In this document: positions 1-8,163 of the stretch, piece by piece
How positions within the stretch are numbered: position 1 is the first letter of the stretch
Layout of the letters: every line of letters begins with the position of its first letter
Source of the DNA: Microcystis aeruginosa FD4
GTDB taxonomy: Bacteria > Cyanobacteriota > Cyanobacteriia > Cyanobacteriales > Microcystaceae
Length of the DNA stretch: 64,000 nucleotides
Reading direction: 5' to 3'
NCBI RefSeq assembly: GCF_009792235.1
Contig: NZ_CP046973.1
Span: forward strand, 2,604,001 to 2,668,000
Translations under genes and position numbers: made by a program
Notes under the pieces: generated by a model
The model's database searches: none
What the model was told of the DNA's origin: nothing
Seen by the model: only the letters and a program-made list of their open reading frames with translations

Positions 1-1140
1 GACGTTACCCGCGCTATCCCCCTCGAATTTAGTCGCTGTGGTGGTATAAACCCGGGGATCATCGCCAAAACGCGCGGCCGCTTCCTCTTGTCCATAGTCC
101 AGACGGTAGATTTTCGGCCATTCGGGCCAGGGATTATCGGCGGCCCGTTCTCGGGGCGGTTGCGGCATGATCTCTAATTGGGTGACGCTACGGCAGTTAT
201 GACGCAGGGAAGTCCCCACACAGTCGGTTCCCGTGTCGCCACCGCCGATAATTACCACGTCTTTACCCGCGGCCGAGATAAAATCCTCCCCGGGCTGTCC
301 GTCTAATAGTGCCTTTGTATTAGCGGTGAGAAACTCCATGGCGAAGTGAATGCCCTTTAATTGGCGACCTTCGATGTTTAAATCCCGGGGTTTGGTGGCC
401 CCGGTACAGATAACGACGGCATCGTATTCGTTTAATAGGTCTTGGGCGCTGATATCCTTGCCCACTTCCGTGCTACAGACCATTTTTACCCCTTCCTGTG
501 CGAGTATCTGGAGACGACGCAGAACGACTTCTTCCTTATCTAACTTCATGTTGGGGATACCATACATCAACAAGCCACCGGGGCGATCGGCCCGTTCATA
601 AACTGTCACCCAGTGACCGGCTTTATTTAACTGGTCGGCAGCCGCTAATCCAGCAGGTCCGGAACCGATCACGGCCACTTTTTTGCCGGTACGGATTGCG
701 GGGGGATTGGCAGTAATCCAACCGGATTCCCAACCTTTGTCAATAATCGAACATTCAATATTTTTGATCGTAACGGGGGGATTATGAATACCGAGAACAC
801 AGGAACCCTCACAGGGAGCGGGGCAGACTCTACCGGTAAATTCGGGGAAATTATTGGTTTTATGAAGGCGATCGAGGGCTTCTCGCCACAATCCTCGATA
901 GATTAAATCATTCCACTCGGGAATCAGGTTATTAATCGGGCAACCACTGGCCATGCCACTAATGAGCGTTCCGGTGTGACAAAATGGTGTACCACAATCC
1001 ATACAACGGGCGGCCTGATTGCGGAGTTTATCCTCAGGCATGGGAAGATGAAACTCATCCCAATTATGAAGGCGATCGAGAGGGGTAAGTTCGGAAGGAA
1101 GTTCACGCAGGAATTCGATAAAGCCAGTCGGTTTGCCCAT
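1..1140 (-). CDS. gltD: Glutamate synthase small subunit, 3' end outside window
   Basis: The 380 visible codons begin at ATG 1140 and run off the left edge. The protein would transfer electrons from NADPH through FAD and Fe-S clusters to the large subunit, which makes glutamate from glutamine and 2-oxoglutarate. An N-terminal cysteine-rich region is visible (CMDCGTPFCH, then GCPINN and CPAPCEGSC), followed by the FAD-binding GSGPAGLAAADQL and later a second dinucleotide fold with VIIGGGDTGTDC. This order is typical of GltD and related Fe-S flavoprotein subunits. The neighbouring gene ylqF is on the same strand about 160 bp away and looks unrelated. The identification is strong; only the C-terminus is unseen. 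Confidence 0.95.
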   Translation of the reverse strand, partial: MGKPTGFIEFLRELPSELTPLDRLHNWDEFHLPMPEDKLRNQAARCMDCGTPFCHTGTLISGMASGCPINNLIPEWNDLIYRGLWREALDRLHKTNNFPEFTGRVCPAPCEGSCVLGIHNPPVTIKNIECSIIDKGWESGWITANPPAIRTGKKVAVIGSGPAGLAAADQLNKAGHWVTVYERADRPGGLLMYGIPNMKLDKEEVVLRRLQILAQEGVKMVCSTEVGKDISAQDLLNEYDAVVICTGATKPRDLNIEGRQLKGIHFAMEFLTANTKALLDGQPGEDFISAAGKDVVIIGGGDTGTDCVGTSLRHNCRSVTQLEIMPQPPRERAADNPWPEWPKIYRLDYGQEEAAARFGDDPRVYTTTATKFEGDSAGNV

Positions 1141-1301
1141 AGTCTTTTTTGTCTCTGTCGTTTATTCCCTATCTTCCTTCAGGGTTCGATCGATCCTGGC
1201 AACTTTACCGATTTCTTTAATCTTATCCGCAACTGAGTGGACTAACAGGCGGTAATTTTGACAAATTCGGGAATTAACTATTGAGTTAAAAACAGGCGAT
1301 T

Positions 1302-2141
1302 TCAAGAGGAGGGGGGCAATTCTAACGGGATAGCCCCGATTATTCCCTTGCGAAAATCATTGAGTAACTGCATGGCTGCCCTTTCTTTATCTTCTTGATA
1401 TTTGAGATTGGCCAATTTTTCAATAAAATCCTCCCCGGTCATGTCTAGAGTATTCAACCCGTAACGAGATTGTAAAAGACCTTCATACTGTAATTCTCTT
1501 AATAAATCGACAAAAGCCGCCGCTATCCTTTGGTTATCATAACCGGCATCGCCAATATCCTCACAGATAGCTAATTTCACCGCATCCTTTTGATTTTCTA
1601 AACGGGAGGGAATCACCCCCGGCGCGTCTAATAATTCTAAGGTGTCGGAAATTCGTACCCATTGTAATTGTCGCGTTACTCCGGCCTTGCGGGCGCTGGC
1701 GACGACTTTTCGCCCTAATAAACGGTTAATCAGGGCAGATTTGCCCACATTGGGAAACCCGATCACCACGGCGCGCACTGGACGCGGTAACATTCCTCTT
1801 AGTTGACGTTTTTGGTTAATTTCATCGCCAATTTTTTCCGCCGCTTTGATAATTGCTTTAACTCTTTCTCCCTGTTTAGCGTTAGTAAAATAGACGGTTT
1901 TTCCTTGACTTTTAAACCATGTTACCCATTGTTGATGGGCAGATTCGGGAATCATATCGAGACGATTTAAGATTAACAAGCGCGGTTTATTGCCAATCCA
2001 ATCGTCCACCTGCGGATGATGGGAAGCTAAGGGAATGCGAGCATCGCGCACTTCTAAGACCACATCCACGAGTTTAAGATGTTCCTTGAGTTTTCTTTCC
2101 GCTTTGGCAATATGACCGGGATACCATTGAATTAACGACAT
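1302..2141 (-). CDS. ylqF: Ribosome biogenesis GTPase YlqF/RbgA
   Basis: This 279-residue protein is a circularly permuted GTPase: the G4 motif NRLD (residues 59-62) comes before the P-loop GFPNVGKS (128-135), and the G3 motif DAPG follows at 172-175. It starts MSLIQWYPGHIAKA, the usual N-terminus of YlqF/RbgA proteins, which assist late assembly of the large ribosomal subunit. Length and motif order fit the family. It is transcribed away from the Nudix gene, leaving about 100 bp between them for two divergent promoters. Nothing in the sequence looks damaged. Confidence 0.95.
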   Translation of the reverse strand: MSLIQWYPGHIAKAERKLKEHLKLVDVVLEVRDARIPLASHHPQVDDWIGNKPRLLILNRLDMIPESAHQQWVTWFKSQGKTVYFTNAKQGERVKAIIKAAEKIGDEINQKRQLRGMLPRPVRAVVIGFPNVGKSALINRLLGRKVVASARKAGVTRQLQWVRISDTLELLDAPGVIPSRLENQKDAVKLAICEDIGDAGYDNQRIAAAFVDLLRELQYEGLLQSRYGLNTLDMTGEDFIEKLANLKYQEDKERAAMQLLNDFRKGIIGAIPLELPPSS

Positions 2142-2248
2142 GGGAGATGGGAGTATAAAATTAAATTTTATCAGGAATAGTCCCTAGATAGCTATAATTG
2201 TCTGAGAAAAAGTTTAGTAATTTCACTGCAATTATAACAGGATTGTCG

Positions 2249-2791
2249 ATGACTAATTTAAAAAAATGGCAAATTATTAAATCCGAGCTAGTTTTTCAGA
2301 ATCGTTGGTGTCAAGTCCGTCAAGACGCGGTGAGGTTATCCTCTGGACAAGTTATCGATGATTATTTCGTTAATATTCGTCCTGAAATTGTTTTAGTTGT
2401 TCCAGTTACTGGGGATAATCAATTGGTTTTTGTACGTCAATATCGTCACGGAGTTAAGGAAATTTTATTGGAATTTCCCGCCGGGGCAGTAGATGCGGGT
2501 GAAGATAATATTAATGCGGCAGCGCGTCGGGAATTCGAGGAGGAAACCGGTTATCAAAGTGATTCTCTAATACCTTTGGCTGTTTTGTACGATAATCCTG
2601 TTAAAGATACTAACAAAATTCATATTTTTTTGGCTCTTAATGCTACTCCCACAGGTCAACAAAAGTTAGATATTACCGAGGAAATTGAAGTTATTCTTCG
2701 ACCTTTACAGGAAATTAATCCCCAGGAAATTACTGTCTCTGGTAGTTTAGCTGCTTTCTATCTAGCGAGGGATTTTTTAAAGCAAAATTAA
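2249..2791 (+). CDS. Nudix hydrolase, ADP-ribose pyrophosphatase type
   Basis: About 180 residues from ATG 2249; an in-frame TTG at 2198 would add 17 poorly supported residues. The Nudix box lies in GAVDAGEDNINAAARREF followed by EEETGY. Compared with the textbook spacing G-x5-E-x7-RE it has one extra residue before the RE pair. Preceding FVRQYRHGVKEILLEFPAG is typical of the ADP-ribose/nucleoside-diphosphate-sugar pyrophosphatase branch, which hydrolyses ADP-ribose to AMP and ribose-5-phosphate. Substrate is inferred from this branch similarity only. It probably has its own promoter in the gap shared with ylqF. Confidence 0.85.
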   Translation: MTNLKKWQIIKSELVFQNRWCQVRQDAVRLSSGQVIDDYFVNIRPEIVLVVPVTGDNQLVFVRQYRHGVKEILLEFPAGAVDAGEDNINAAARREFEEETGYQSDSLIPLAVLYDNPVKDTNKIHIFLALNATPTGQQKLDITEEIEVILRPLQEINPQEITVSGSLAAFYLARDFLKQN

Positions 2792-2901
2792 GAGGGTTTT
2801 AGTTTAAATTTCCCCACTTCCCGCTCTCCTACCTCTGCGCTTTTCTCTACTGTTTGAACAGGATTTGTATTACTTTAAGTTTTATTTTTTTTCACTTGTC
2901 T

Positions 2902-3858
2902 ATGAGTAATTTTTTGATGATTGCTGGCTTTATTCTATCAGCTTATGCGATTGTTGCCAACGATTCCCTACAAACTTTAGGGACTTTTTTAAGTGCCAAT
3001 GAAGAACGTCCCTGGTGGATTTTATGGCTGTACACCAGTATAATCTTAGCCTCGATTTTTATCGCTGGTTGGTATATTAATCAGGGAGATGTGGCTTATC
3101 ATCGACTAGAAATGATTCCCTTCCCAGAAAATTTTACTTGGATTTATATCGTTCCTCCCCTGGCAATTTTAATTCTCACCACTTGGGGAATACCTGTGAG
3201 TACAACCTTTTTAGTTTTAACAGTTTTTGCTCCCCAATCTCTAGATGAAATGTTAGTTAAATCTGCTTGGGGTTATGCTATTGCTGTTATAGTGGGGTTA
3301 GTAATCTATCGAATTATTTATCAATTAGAAAACTTTTTCCTAGAAACAGTTAATAAAGAACCTCAAAAAATCTGGGTAGTTTTACAGTGGTTATCCACCG
3401 GGTTTCTCTGGAGTCAATGGTTAATGCAAGATTTTGCTAATATTTTCGCCTATCTTCCCAGACAGTTAGCGGCAACATGGTTAGTTTTATCTCTAACAGT
3501 TATGCTACTCCTGCAAACCATCATTTTTATTAATCACGGTGGTCAAATCGAGAAAATTGTCACTAGCAAAACTAACGCCCATGATCCACGTTCTGCAACA
3601 ATTATTAACTTAATTTATGGCTTAATTTTACTGTTTTTTGTTGGCTATAATCATATTCCTATGAGTACCACTTGGGTATTTTTAGGTTTATTAGGAGGTC
3701 GAGAAATTTCTCTGACTTTAACAAGAGAAACCCCTAATTTAGCCGCTACAGGTAAACTGGTTTTAGGGGATGCCTTGAAAGCTTTTATCGGTATGATTGT
3801 TAGTGTTACTATCGCTCTTGCTTTACCTCTAATCGCTCAAAAAATTAACTATCTATAG
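2902..3858 (+). CDS. PiT-family (phosphate transporter-like) membrane protein
   Basis: About 318 residues from ATG 2902 (MSNFLMIAGF); a TTG at 2854 would extend it by 16 residues. It has roughly eight to nine hydrophobic segments. Two internally related signatures are visible, GIPVSTTFLVL in the first half and HIPMSTTWVFLGLLGGREI in the second, with ANDSLQTLGTF near the start. These resemble the duplicated P(V/M)STT-type motifs of the PiT/Pho4 phosphate permeases. The canonical GANDxxN is only partly kept, so the substrate is uncertain. It follows the Nudix gene by 110 bp. Inner-membrane location is inferred from hydrophobicity. Confidence 0.6.
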   Translation: MSNFLMIAGFILSAYAIVANDSLQTLGTFLSANEERPWWILWLYTSIILASIFIAGWYINQGDVAYHRLEMIPFPENFTWIYIVPPLAILILTTWGIPVSTTFLVLTVFAPQSLDEMLVKSAWGYAIAVIVGLVIYRIIYQLENFFLETVNKEPQKIWVVLQWLSTGFLWSQWLMQDFANIFAYLPRQLAATWLVLSLTVMLLLQTIIFINHGGQIEKIVTSKTNAHDPRSATIINLIYGLILLFFVGYNHIPMSTTWVFLGLLGGREISLTLTRETPNLAATGKLVLGDALKAFIGMIVSVTIALALPLIAQKINYL

Positions 3859-3861
3859 GGA

Positions 3862-3955
3862 ATTATGAATTATAAATTATGAATTATGAATTGGGACGCT
3901 TTTTTCAGTAATCAGTAATCAGTTAACTTAAAACTGACATCTGATAACCGATATT
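3862..3955. repeat. Short tandem repeats: TATGAAT-type and heptamers
   Basis: Two simple repeats lie between convergent genes: tandem ATTATGAATT/ATAAATT copies near 3862-3892, then AGTAATC-type heptamers near 3908-3925. The same two repeat types recur elsewhere in the window (13.6, 53.7, 55.3 and 58.0 kb). Confidence 0.7.
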
Positions 3956-4000
3956 AGTGATTGTACCGCATAAGATTAAGAAAAGGTCTATTTTCAAAAC

Positions 4001-4942
4001 TTAAGAATAACAAGATTGGGGAGATAGGCGATCGATTGACGACCCGGAGTGATAAAGTTTTCTATTACTGATAATCTCGAAATTATCGTTCAACCAGATT
4101 AAAGATGCTTCTGTGACTAGACCTTCTGCAAGAGTGACTAGGGAAAAATTGCGAGATTTACCCGTATCGGAGTGGAGAATGCGAGGGACACTAGCAGCAT
4201 TCAAATAAACGGTTCCCCTGGAGGAAGTGACCACGGGATTGCGTAAACGGGAAGTAGTATGACGGAGACGGTGGTGCATATGACCGAAACTGACGAGAGG
4301 AACCTGTTTTTCTAATAGCTGTGCTTGTGCGATGGCCGCTGCTAAATCCGGGTCCCCGTGGTCTCCTCCCAAGGGTTGCCAATCGCGACCACAGATAGCT
4401 TCTGCTTCCTTTCCCAGTCCAGCCGGACCATTGTGACCTAAAAAAATCAGGTTATTATAGGCAGTATCTTGAATATTAGCGATAATTTTGGCAGTAGATT
4501 CGGCAAAATTGCTGATATTATAGCGTTCTTGCAAAAATTCTCCATTTTTCCACTCGGAACCACCCCAAGTAAAGGGACGACCCCCAACAATCGAAAGCTG
4601 TAAACTGGGTAGGTCTAGTTTTGAGTAACCCACATGAGCAACCCCTAATAATTCTAACTGGGCGGTGACACGATCTTCTTGATTGCGATCGTAGGGACAT
4701 TGTTTTCGTCCCCAGGGGGTGGCACTATACCAAGCGTCATGATTACCGAGAATAACGGCTTTTGGTAAGGACAAACTAGCAATCCGGCCGACAATTTCTA
4801 GGGATTCATTGCCAAAATCGCCGACAAATAGGGCTAAATCGACTTGTAAAGCTTCTAGTGCTAAATTATCTTCTATTTCCCATTGGTCGTGAACGTCACC
4901 GATGACGGCGATTTTATAGGTGCGAGGGAAAGAACTTACCAT
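4001..4942 (-). CDS. Calcineurin-like metallophosphoesterase (cyanobacterial/plastid type)
   Basis: This 313-residue protein has the ordered metal-binding motifs of calcineurin-like phosphoesterases: GDVHDQW (D, H) near residue 15, GDFGNE near 41, GNHDAW near 66, then GHNG near 168 and GHMHHR near 220. These residues normally bind two metal ions that hydrolyse phosphate esters. I recall this long form, with GGRPFTWGG in the middle, as a conserved family of cyanobacteria and plants of unknown substrate. There is no signal peptide, so it is probably cytoplasmic. It is convergent with the PiT-like gene. Confidence 0.85.
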   Translation of the reverse strand: MVSSFPRTYKIAVIGDVHDQWEIEDNLALEALQVDLALFVGDFGNESLEIVGRIASLSLPKAVILGNHDAWYSATPWGRKQCPYDRNQEDRVTAQLELLGVAHVGYSKLDLPSLQLSIVGGRPFTWGGSEWKNGEFLQERYNISNFAESTAKIIANIQDTAYNNLIFLGHNGPAGLGKEAEAICGRDWQPLGGDHGDPDLAAAIAQAQLLEKQVPLVSFGHMHHRLRHTTSRLRNPVVTSSRGTVYLNAASVPRILHSDTGKSRNFSLVTLAEGLVTEASLIWLNDNFEIISNRKLYHSGSSIDRLSPQSCYS

Positions 4943-5265
4943 TACCGGTTATTAACTATCATTTACCAGTAATGATCATAGCTAGGATTGGCTGAATAAA
5001 TAGGGTTTGCTGAAAAAGTTTGTTGGTGGGGTTAGGAGTAAGGAGTAAGGAGTCAGTAGTCAGGAGAACTAAGAATGAGCATTAATCAATTAAATGCTCT
5101 ATTTAGTTATTTTATGCAATTTTATGCTTATTTTTCTCATTTTTGCCCTCTCAAAAATTAATTATGCAAGAACTCTGGTAAAGATGTAAAGATTTCAAAC
5201 AAAGTTACCCACAGTCATCGGTTTGTTTGTAAATTTAGATACAGAATTATCAGGGTGATCTGTGT
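4943..5265. other. Intergenic region with a MITE-end repeat
   Basis: At 5003-5039 lies a sequence beginning GGGTTTGCTGAAAAAGT and continuing TTGTTGGTGGGG, followed by AAGGAGT tandem copies. The same unit occurs at 52018-52055 and, reversed, at 18168-18204. Its first bases match the terminal inverted repeat of the 213-bp MITE at 52.1 and 52.9 kb. The rest is AT-rich and shows no gene; a divergent promoter for the flanking genes is expected here. Confidence 0.7.
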
Positions 5266-5463
5266 ATGTCTTTACTACAATCCCGCACTACTGCCGTTGT
5301 TACTTGCCCCCAAGCAAACACATGGGTACAACTCAGAATGCTTCCCTCTCCCTACAGCTTTGATGAAGCGCTACTACTCTGTGAACAGGATCAGGGCCGT
5401 TGGGTGGCATGGATTCCCGATTTTGGCGAAATTATCTTGATTGAAGGACAATTTGAGGCATAA
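5266..5463 (+). CDS. Small conserved cyanobacterial protein, unknown function
   Basis: A 65-residue acidic protein from ATG 5266 with a GGTGAT sequence about 10 bases upstream as possible ribosome site. The C-terminal half, with LLCEQDQGRWVAWIPDFGE and ILIEGQF, looks like a compact beta-rich domain; I recall similar short proteins in other cyanobacteria but cannot name a function. It has no signal peptide or membrane segment. It converges on the cysteine desulfurase gene with a single base between the stop codons. The leader AATTTAGATACAGAATT upstream (5230-5247) recurs at about 17917-17934 with no gene behind it. Confidence 0.65.
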   Translation: MSLLQSRTTAVVTCPQANTWVQLRMLPSPYSFDEALLLCEQDQGRWVAWIPDFGEIILIEGQFEA

Positions 5464-5464
5464 A

Positions 5465-6631
5465 CTAACTCTTGCTCACAATTAAAGCAGATAAACAGCG
5501 ATCGATCACTTGTTTTAATACAAGCGCCGTCCAATCGATATCGGCTGCGCTGGTGTCCCTTCCTAGGGTTAAACGAATTCCCGCTAATGCTTCTCGATCG
5601 CTGTAGCCCATAGCTTTTAAAATTGGACTGGGGGAAAGTTTGCCACTATGACAGGCGGATCCAGAACTAATGCCGATTCCTGCTAAATTAAGCTGACGAA
5701 CTAGCTGTTTTCCCGTGATGTGACTGTCATCGTCGGGACGGACAATAAAGCTGAGGTGGTGGGGTAAACGATAGAATCGGTCCCCGGTGGGCAGCAGATA
5801 AGGATAATCAGCTAAGAGGTCAAATAATCGATCTCGCAGGGACATTAAACGCATTTTTTCGCTAATTAAGTCTTTTTGGGCTAATTCGGCCGCTAAACCA
5901 AAAGATGCGATCGCTGGTACGGCTTGGGTTCCCGATCGCAGACCTTTTTCCTGACCACCGCCCCGCAGTAATGGTAAAATATCGACGCCGGCTCTGATGT
6001 ATAAAGCCCCCGCTCCTTGCATTCCATAAATTTTATGGCTAGAAAGAGATAATAAATCTACGGGCAGTTTCCGCACATCAAGAGCGCATCTTGCCGCCAC
6101 CTGCACCGCATCGGTGTGAAAAAGCACTCCCCTTTCTCTGGCAATGCTGCCCAATTCTTCAATCGGTTGTAGGGTTCCCACCTCACTTTGTCCGTAAATA
6201 ATGGAAATTAAGACCGTATCGCTTTGAATTGCGGCTTTTAGATCTAAAGGATTCACCCTACCTTGACGATTGACGGGAAGACGAGTAATTTGCCAACCTT
6301 GCTGCTCTAATTGTTTACAGGGTTCAGCGATCGCCGAATGTTCCACACTAGAAATAATTATATGACGGGGGCGGTTATACTGTTGAGCAACCCCGATAAT
6401 CGCTAAATTATCGGCTTCTGTGCCGCCAGAAGTGAAGATAATCTGGTCTGGATTGGCATTAATTAACCCTGCTACCTGTTCTCTAGCCATTTCGATGACT
6501 GTCGCCGTATCCTGTCCCCAACTGTGTAAACTGGAGGGATTGCCCCAATGATGCCGGAGAATAGTGGCAACCCGCTCGATTACTTGGGGATGAGTGGGGG
6601 TAGTGGCACTATAGTCAAGATAAATTTGCAT
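5465..6631 (-). CDS. Cysteine desulfurase (NifS/IscS family)
   Basis: 388 residues from ATG 6631 (MQIYLDYSATTPTHP, the classic N-terminus); an upstream in-frame ATG at 6679 gives an unlikely 16-residue extension. The PLP lysine is Lys200 in SLSSHKIYG, with the cofactor-binding HTDAVQ and the SSVEHSA histidine upstream. The catalytic cysteine is Cys327 in SSGSACHSG, which forms the persulfide delivered to Fe-S cluster or thiolation pathways. Length fits the group I NifS/IscS enzymes. Cyanobacteria usually carry several paralogues, so the exact subfamily is left open. No isc or nif genes are adjacent. Confidence 0.93.
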   Translation of the reverse strand: MQIYLDYSATTPTHPQVIERVATILRHHWGNPSSLHSWGQDTATVIEMAREQVAGLINANPDQIIFTSGGTEADNLAIIGVAQQYNRPRHIIISSVEHSAIAEPCKQLEQQGWQITRLPVNRQGRVNPLDLKAAIQSDTVLISIIYGQSEVGTLQPIEELGSIARERGVLFHTDAVQVAARCALDVRKLPVDLLSLSSHKIYGMQGAGALYIRAGVDILPLLRGGGQEKGLRSGTQAVPAIASFGLAAELAQKDLISEKMRLMSLRDRLFDLLADYPYLLPTGDRFYRLPHHLSFIVRPDDDSHITGKQLVRQLNLAGIGISSGSACHSGKLSPSPILKAMGYSDREALAGIRLTLGRDTSAADIDWTALVLKQVIDRCLSALIVSKS

Positions 6632-6698
6632 TATTTTACAATCTGAGAAATGAGAGTCAAGACAGGCAGCTATTCTCATTTTAGGGGCTTAAGAGATT

Positions 6699-6774
6699 AG
6701 AAAGCGGGTTTCTTTAAGAAACCCGCTTTCTAAGAAACCCGCTTTCTTAAAGAAAGCGGGTTTCTTGGGTTTCT
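6699..6774. repeat. REP palindrome cluster downstream of the RAYT gene
   Basis: Four copies of the 15-bp core AGAAACCCGCTTTCT or its reverse complement AGAAAGCGGGTTTCT, arranged as inverted pairs that can fold into hairpins. The cluster abuts the stop codon of the RAYT gene, and the same core fills the array on its other side. Confidence 0.9.
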
Positions 6775-6776
6775 AC

Positions 6777-7346
6777 CTACTCATCTAACAGCAGCCCCTT
6801 TAACTCTGGAGAGATGACATCTATATCCATCATCATAAATGAACGACAAGCAGCCATCGAGCCTAAAGTCGCGACAATAATTTCCAGATTGGGTAGTGTT
6901 CCTTCTCGCCATCCCACATATTCACGAAAACTGGAGAATTCCCATTCCTGGGGCTGACTTACCAAACGCGCTTTAACTGGATTACAGTGAATATACCTCG
7001 ACAAATTTAACAAATACTCTGTGTCATTTACTAGAATTGCCTGAAACCGCCCTTGAAACAATGAGCCAACTCGCCCATATCGCTGATTCATGGCTTTGGT
7101 ATAAGACAGGGAAAAGGCTTGCATTGCCGCAGAAAGCTCGGCTTTTTTCAGCCGTATTAGCAGGTGATAGTGGTTGGGCATCAAGCAATAAGCAATAACA
7201 TCTAGCGTTTCTAGCAGATATTTACGCACCAATCGCAGAAAAAAAAGATAATTTTCTCGCTCAAAGAAGATATCTTGACGGTTATTGCCGCGATTATAGA
7301 TATGGTAGTATTGTCCTACTTCAAAAGTATTATGACGATAGGGCAT
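6777..7346 (-). CDS. REP-associated tyrosine transposase (RAYT, Y1 family)
   Basis: This 189-residue protein has the two signatures of Y1 HUH transposases: H59-x-H61 in CLMPNHYHLLI and a candidate catalytic Tyr118 in LSRYIHCNPVKARLV. The starts GQYYHIYNRGN and FLRLVRKY are typical of the REP-associated (single-copy, IS200-related) branch rather than of IS200/IS605 elements proper. Such enzymes nick single-stranded REP hairpins. Here the gene is bracketed by REP-like palindromes at 6699-6774 and 7362-8010, which supports a cognate pair. All key residues appear intact, so it could be active. It has no partner tnpB. Confidence 0.92.
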   Translation of the reverse strand: MPYRHNTFEVGQYYHIYNRGNNRQDIFFERENYLFFLRLVRKYLLETLDVIAYCLMPNHYHLLIRLKKAELSAAMQAFSLSYTKAMNQRYGRVGSLFQGRFQAILVNDTEYLLNLSRYIHCNPVKARLVSQPQEWEFSSFREYVGWREGTLPNLEIIVATLGSMAACRSFMMMDIDVISPELKGLLLDE

Positions 7347-7361
7347 ATTTATCTTATCTCT

Positions 7362-8010
7362 AGAAAACGGGTTTCTCTGGCTTACTATTCTAAGCTAAGA
7401 GAAACCCGAGAAAGCGGAGAAAGCGGGTTTCTGAGTTGATGATGAGAAACCCGCTTTCTGAGTTGATGAGAAAGCGGGTTTCTGAGTTGATGATGAGAAA
7501 CCCGCTTTCTGAGTTGATGAGAAAGCGGGTTTCTGAGTTGATGAGAAACCCGCTTTCTGAGTTGATGAGAAAGCGGGTTTCTGAGTTGATGATGAGAAAC
7601 CCGCTTTCTGAGTTGATGAGAAACCCGCTTTCTGAGTTGATGATGAGAAAGCGGGTTTCTGAGTTGATGAGAAACCCGCTTTCTGAGTTGATGAGAAAGC
7701 GGGTTTCTGAGTTGATGATGAGAAACCCGCTTTCTGAGTTGATGAGAAACCCGCTTTCTGAGTTGATGATGAGAAAGCGGGTTTCTGAGTTGATGAGAAA
7801 CCCGCTTTCTGAGTTGATGAGAAAGCGGGTTTCTGAGTTGATGAGAAACCCGCTTTCTGAGTTGATGATGAGAAACCCGCTTTCTGAGTTGATGAGAAAG
7901 CGGGTTTCTGAGTTGATGATGAGAAACCCGCTTTCTGAGTTGATGAGAAAGCGGGTTTCTGAGTTGATGATGAGAAACCCGCTTTCTGATTTGAGAGAAA
8001 CCCGCTTTCT
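7362..8010. repeat. Large REP array with orientation-flipping cores
   Basis: After a degenerate leader with variant cores at 7362-7417, 24 copies of a 15-bp core follow from 7418. Fourteen read AGAAACCCGCTTTCT and ten the reverse complement AGAAAGCGGGTTTCT. Between cores a linker GAGTTGATG or GAGTTGATGATG stays in one orientation. Units are thus 24 or 27 bp. A block of five units starting at 7589 is repeated exactly at 7715, 126 bp on, showing recent tandem duplication. Because all units are multiples of three, 7436-8023 is an open frame from a TTG start: units MRNPLSEL and MRKRVSEL, with some extra Met. I do not annotate that frame as a gene. Confidence 0.95.
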
Positions 8011-8022
8011 AAAGATTTTTTA

Positions 8023-8046
8023 AAACTGTATCGTAAGATACAGTTT
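8023..8046. repeat. Perfect 10-bp inverted repeat
   Basis: AAACTGTATC and GATACAGTTT flank a GTAA loop just after the REP array. No T-run follows on the + strand (a G-run does), so it is not a typical intrinsic terminator. It could be an operator or a transcript end signal; undecided. Confidence 0.6.
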
Positions 8047-8163
8047 AGGGGGGGGGAGAGGGTAGTTTCGGAAGGGATCTTTAGGATCAGGTGGTGCCGT
8101 GTCTTGGCCTAACTGAAAAAAGCTGTAATCGCCAACAAATTTATCAATCTGGATGAAGTAATC

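Noticed and set aside
7418..8010. CRISPR array
   Set aside because: Repeats are short palindromes in both orientations with constant 9- or 12-bp linkers, no unique spacers and no cas genes.
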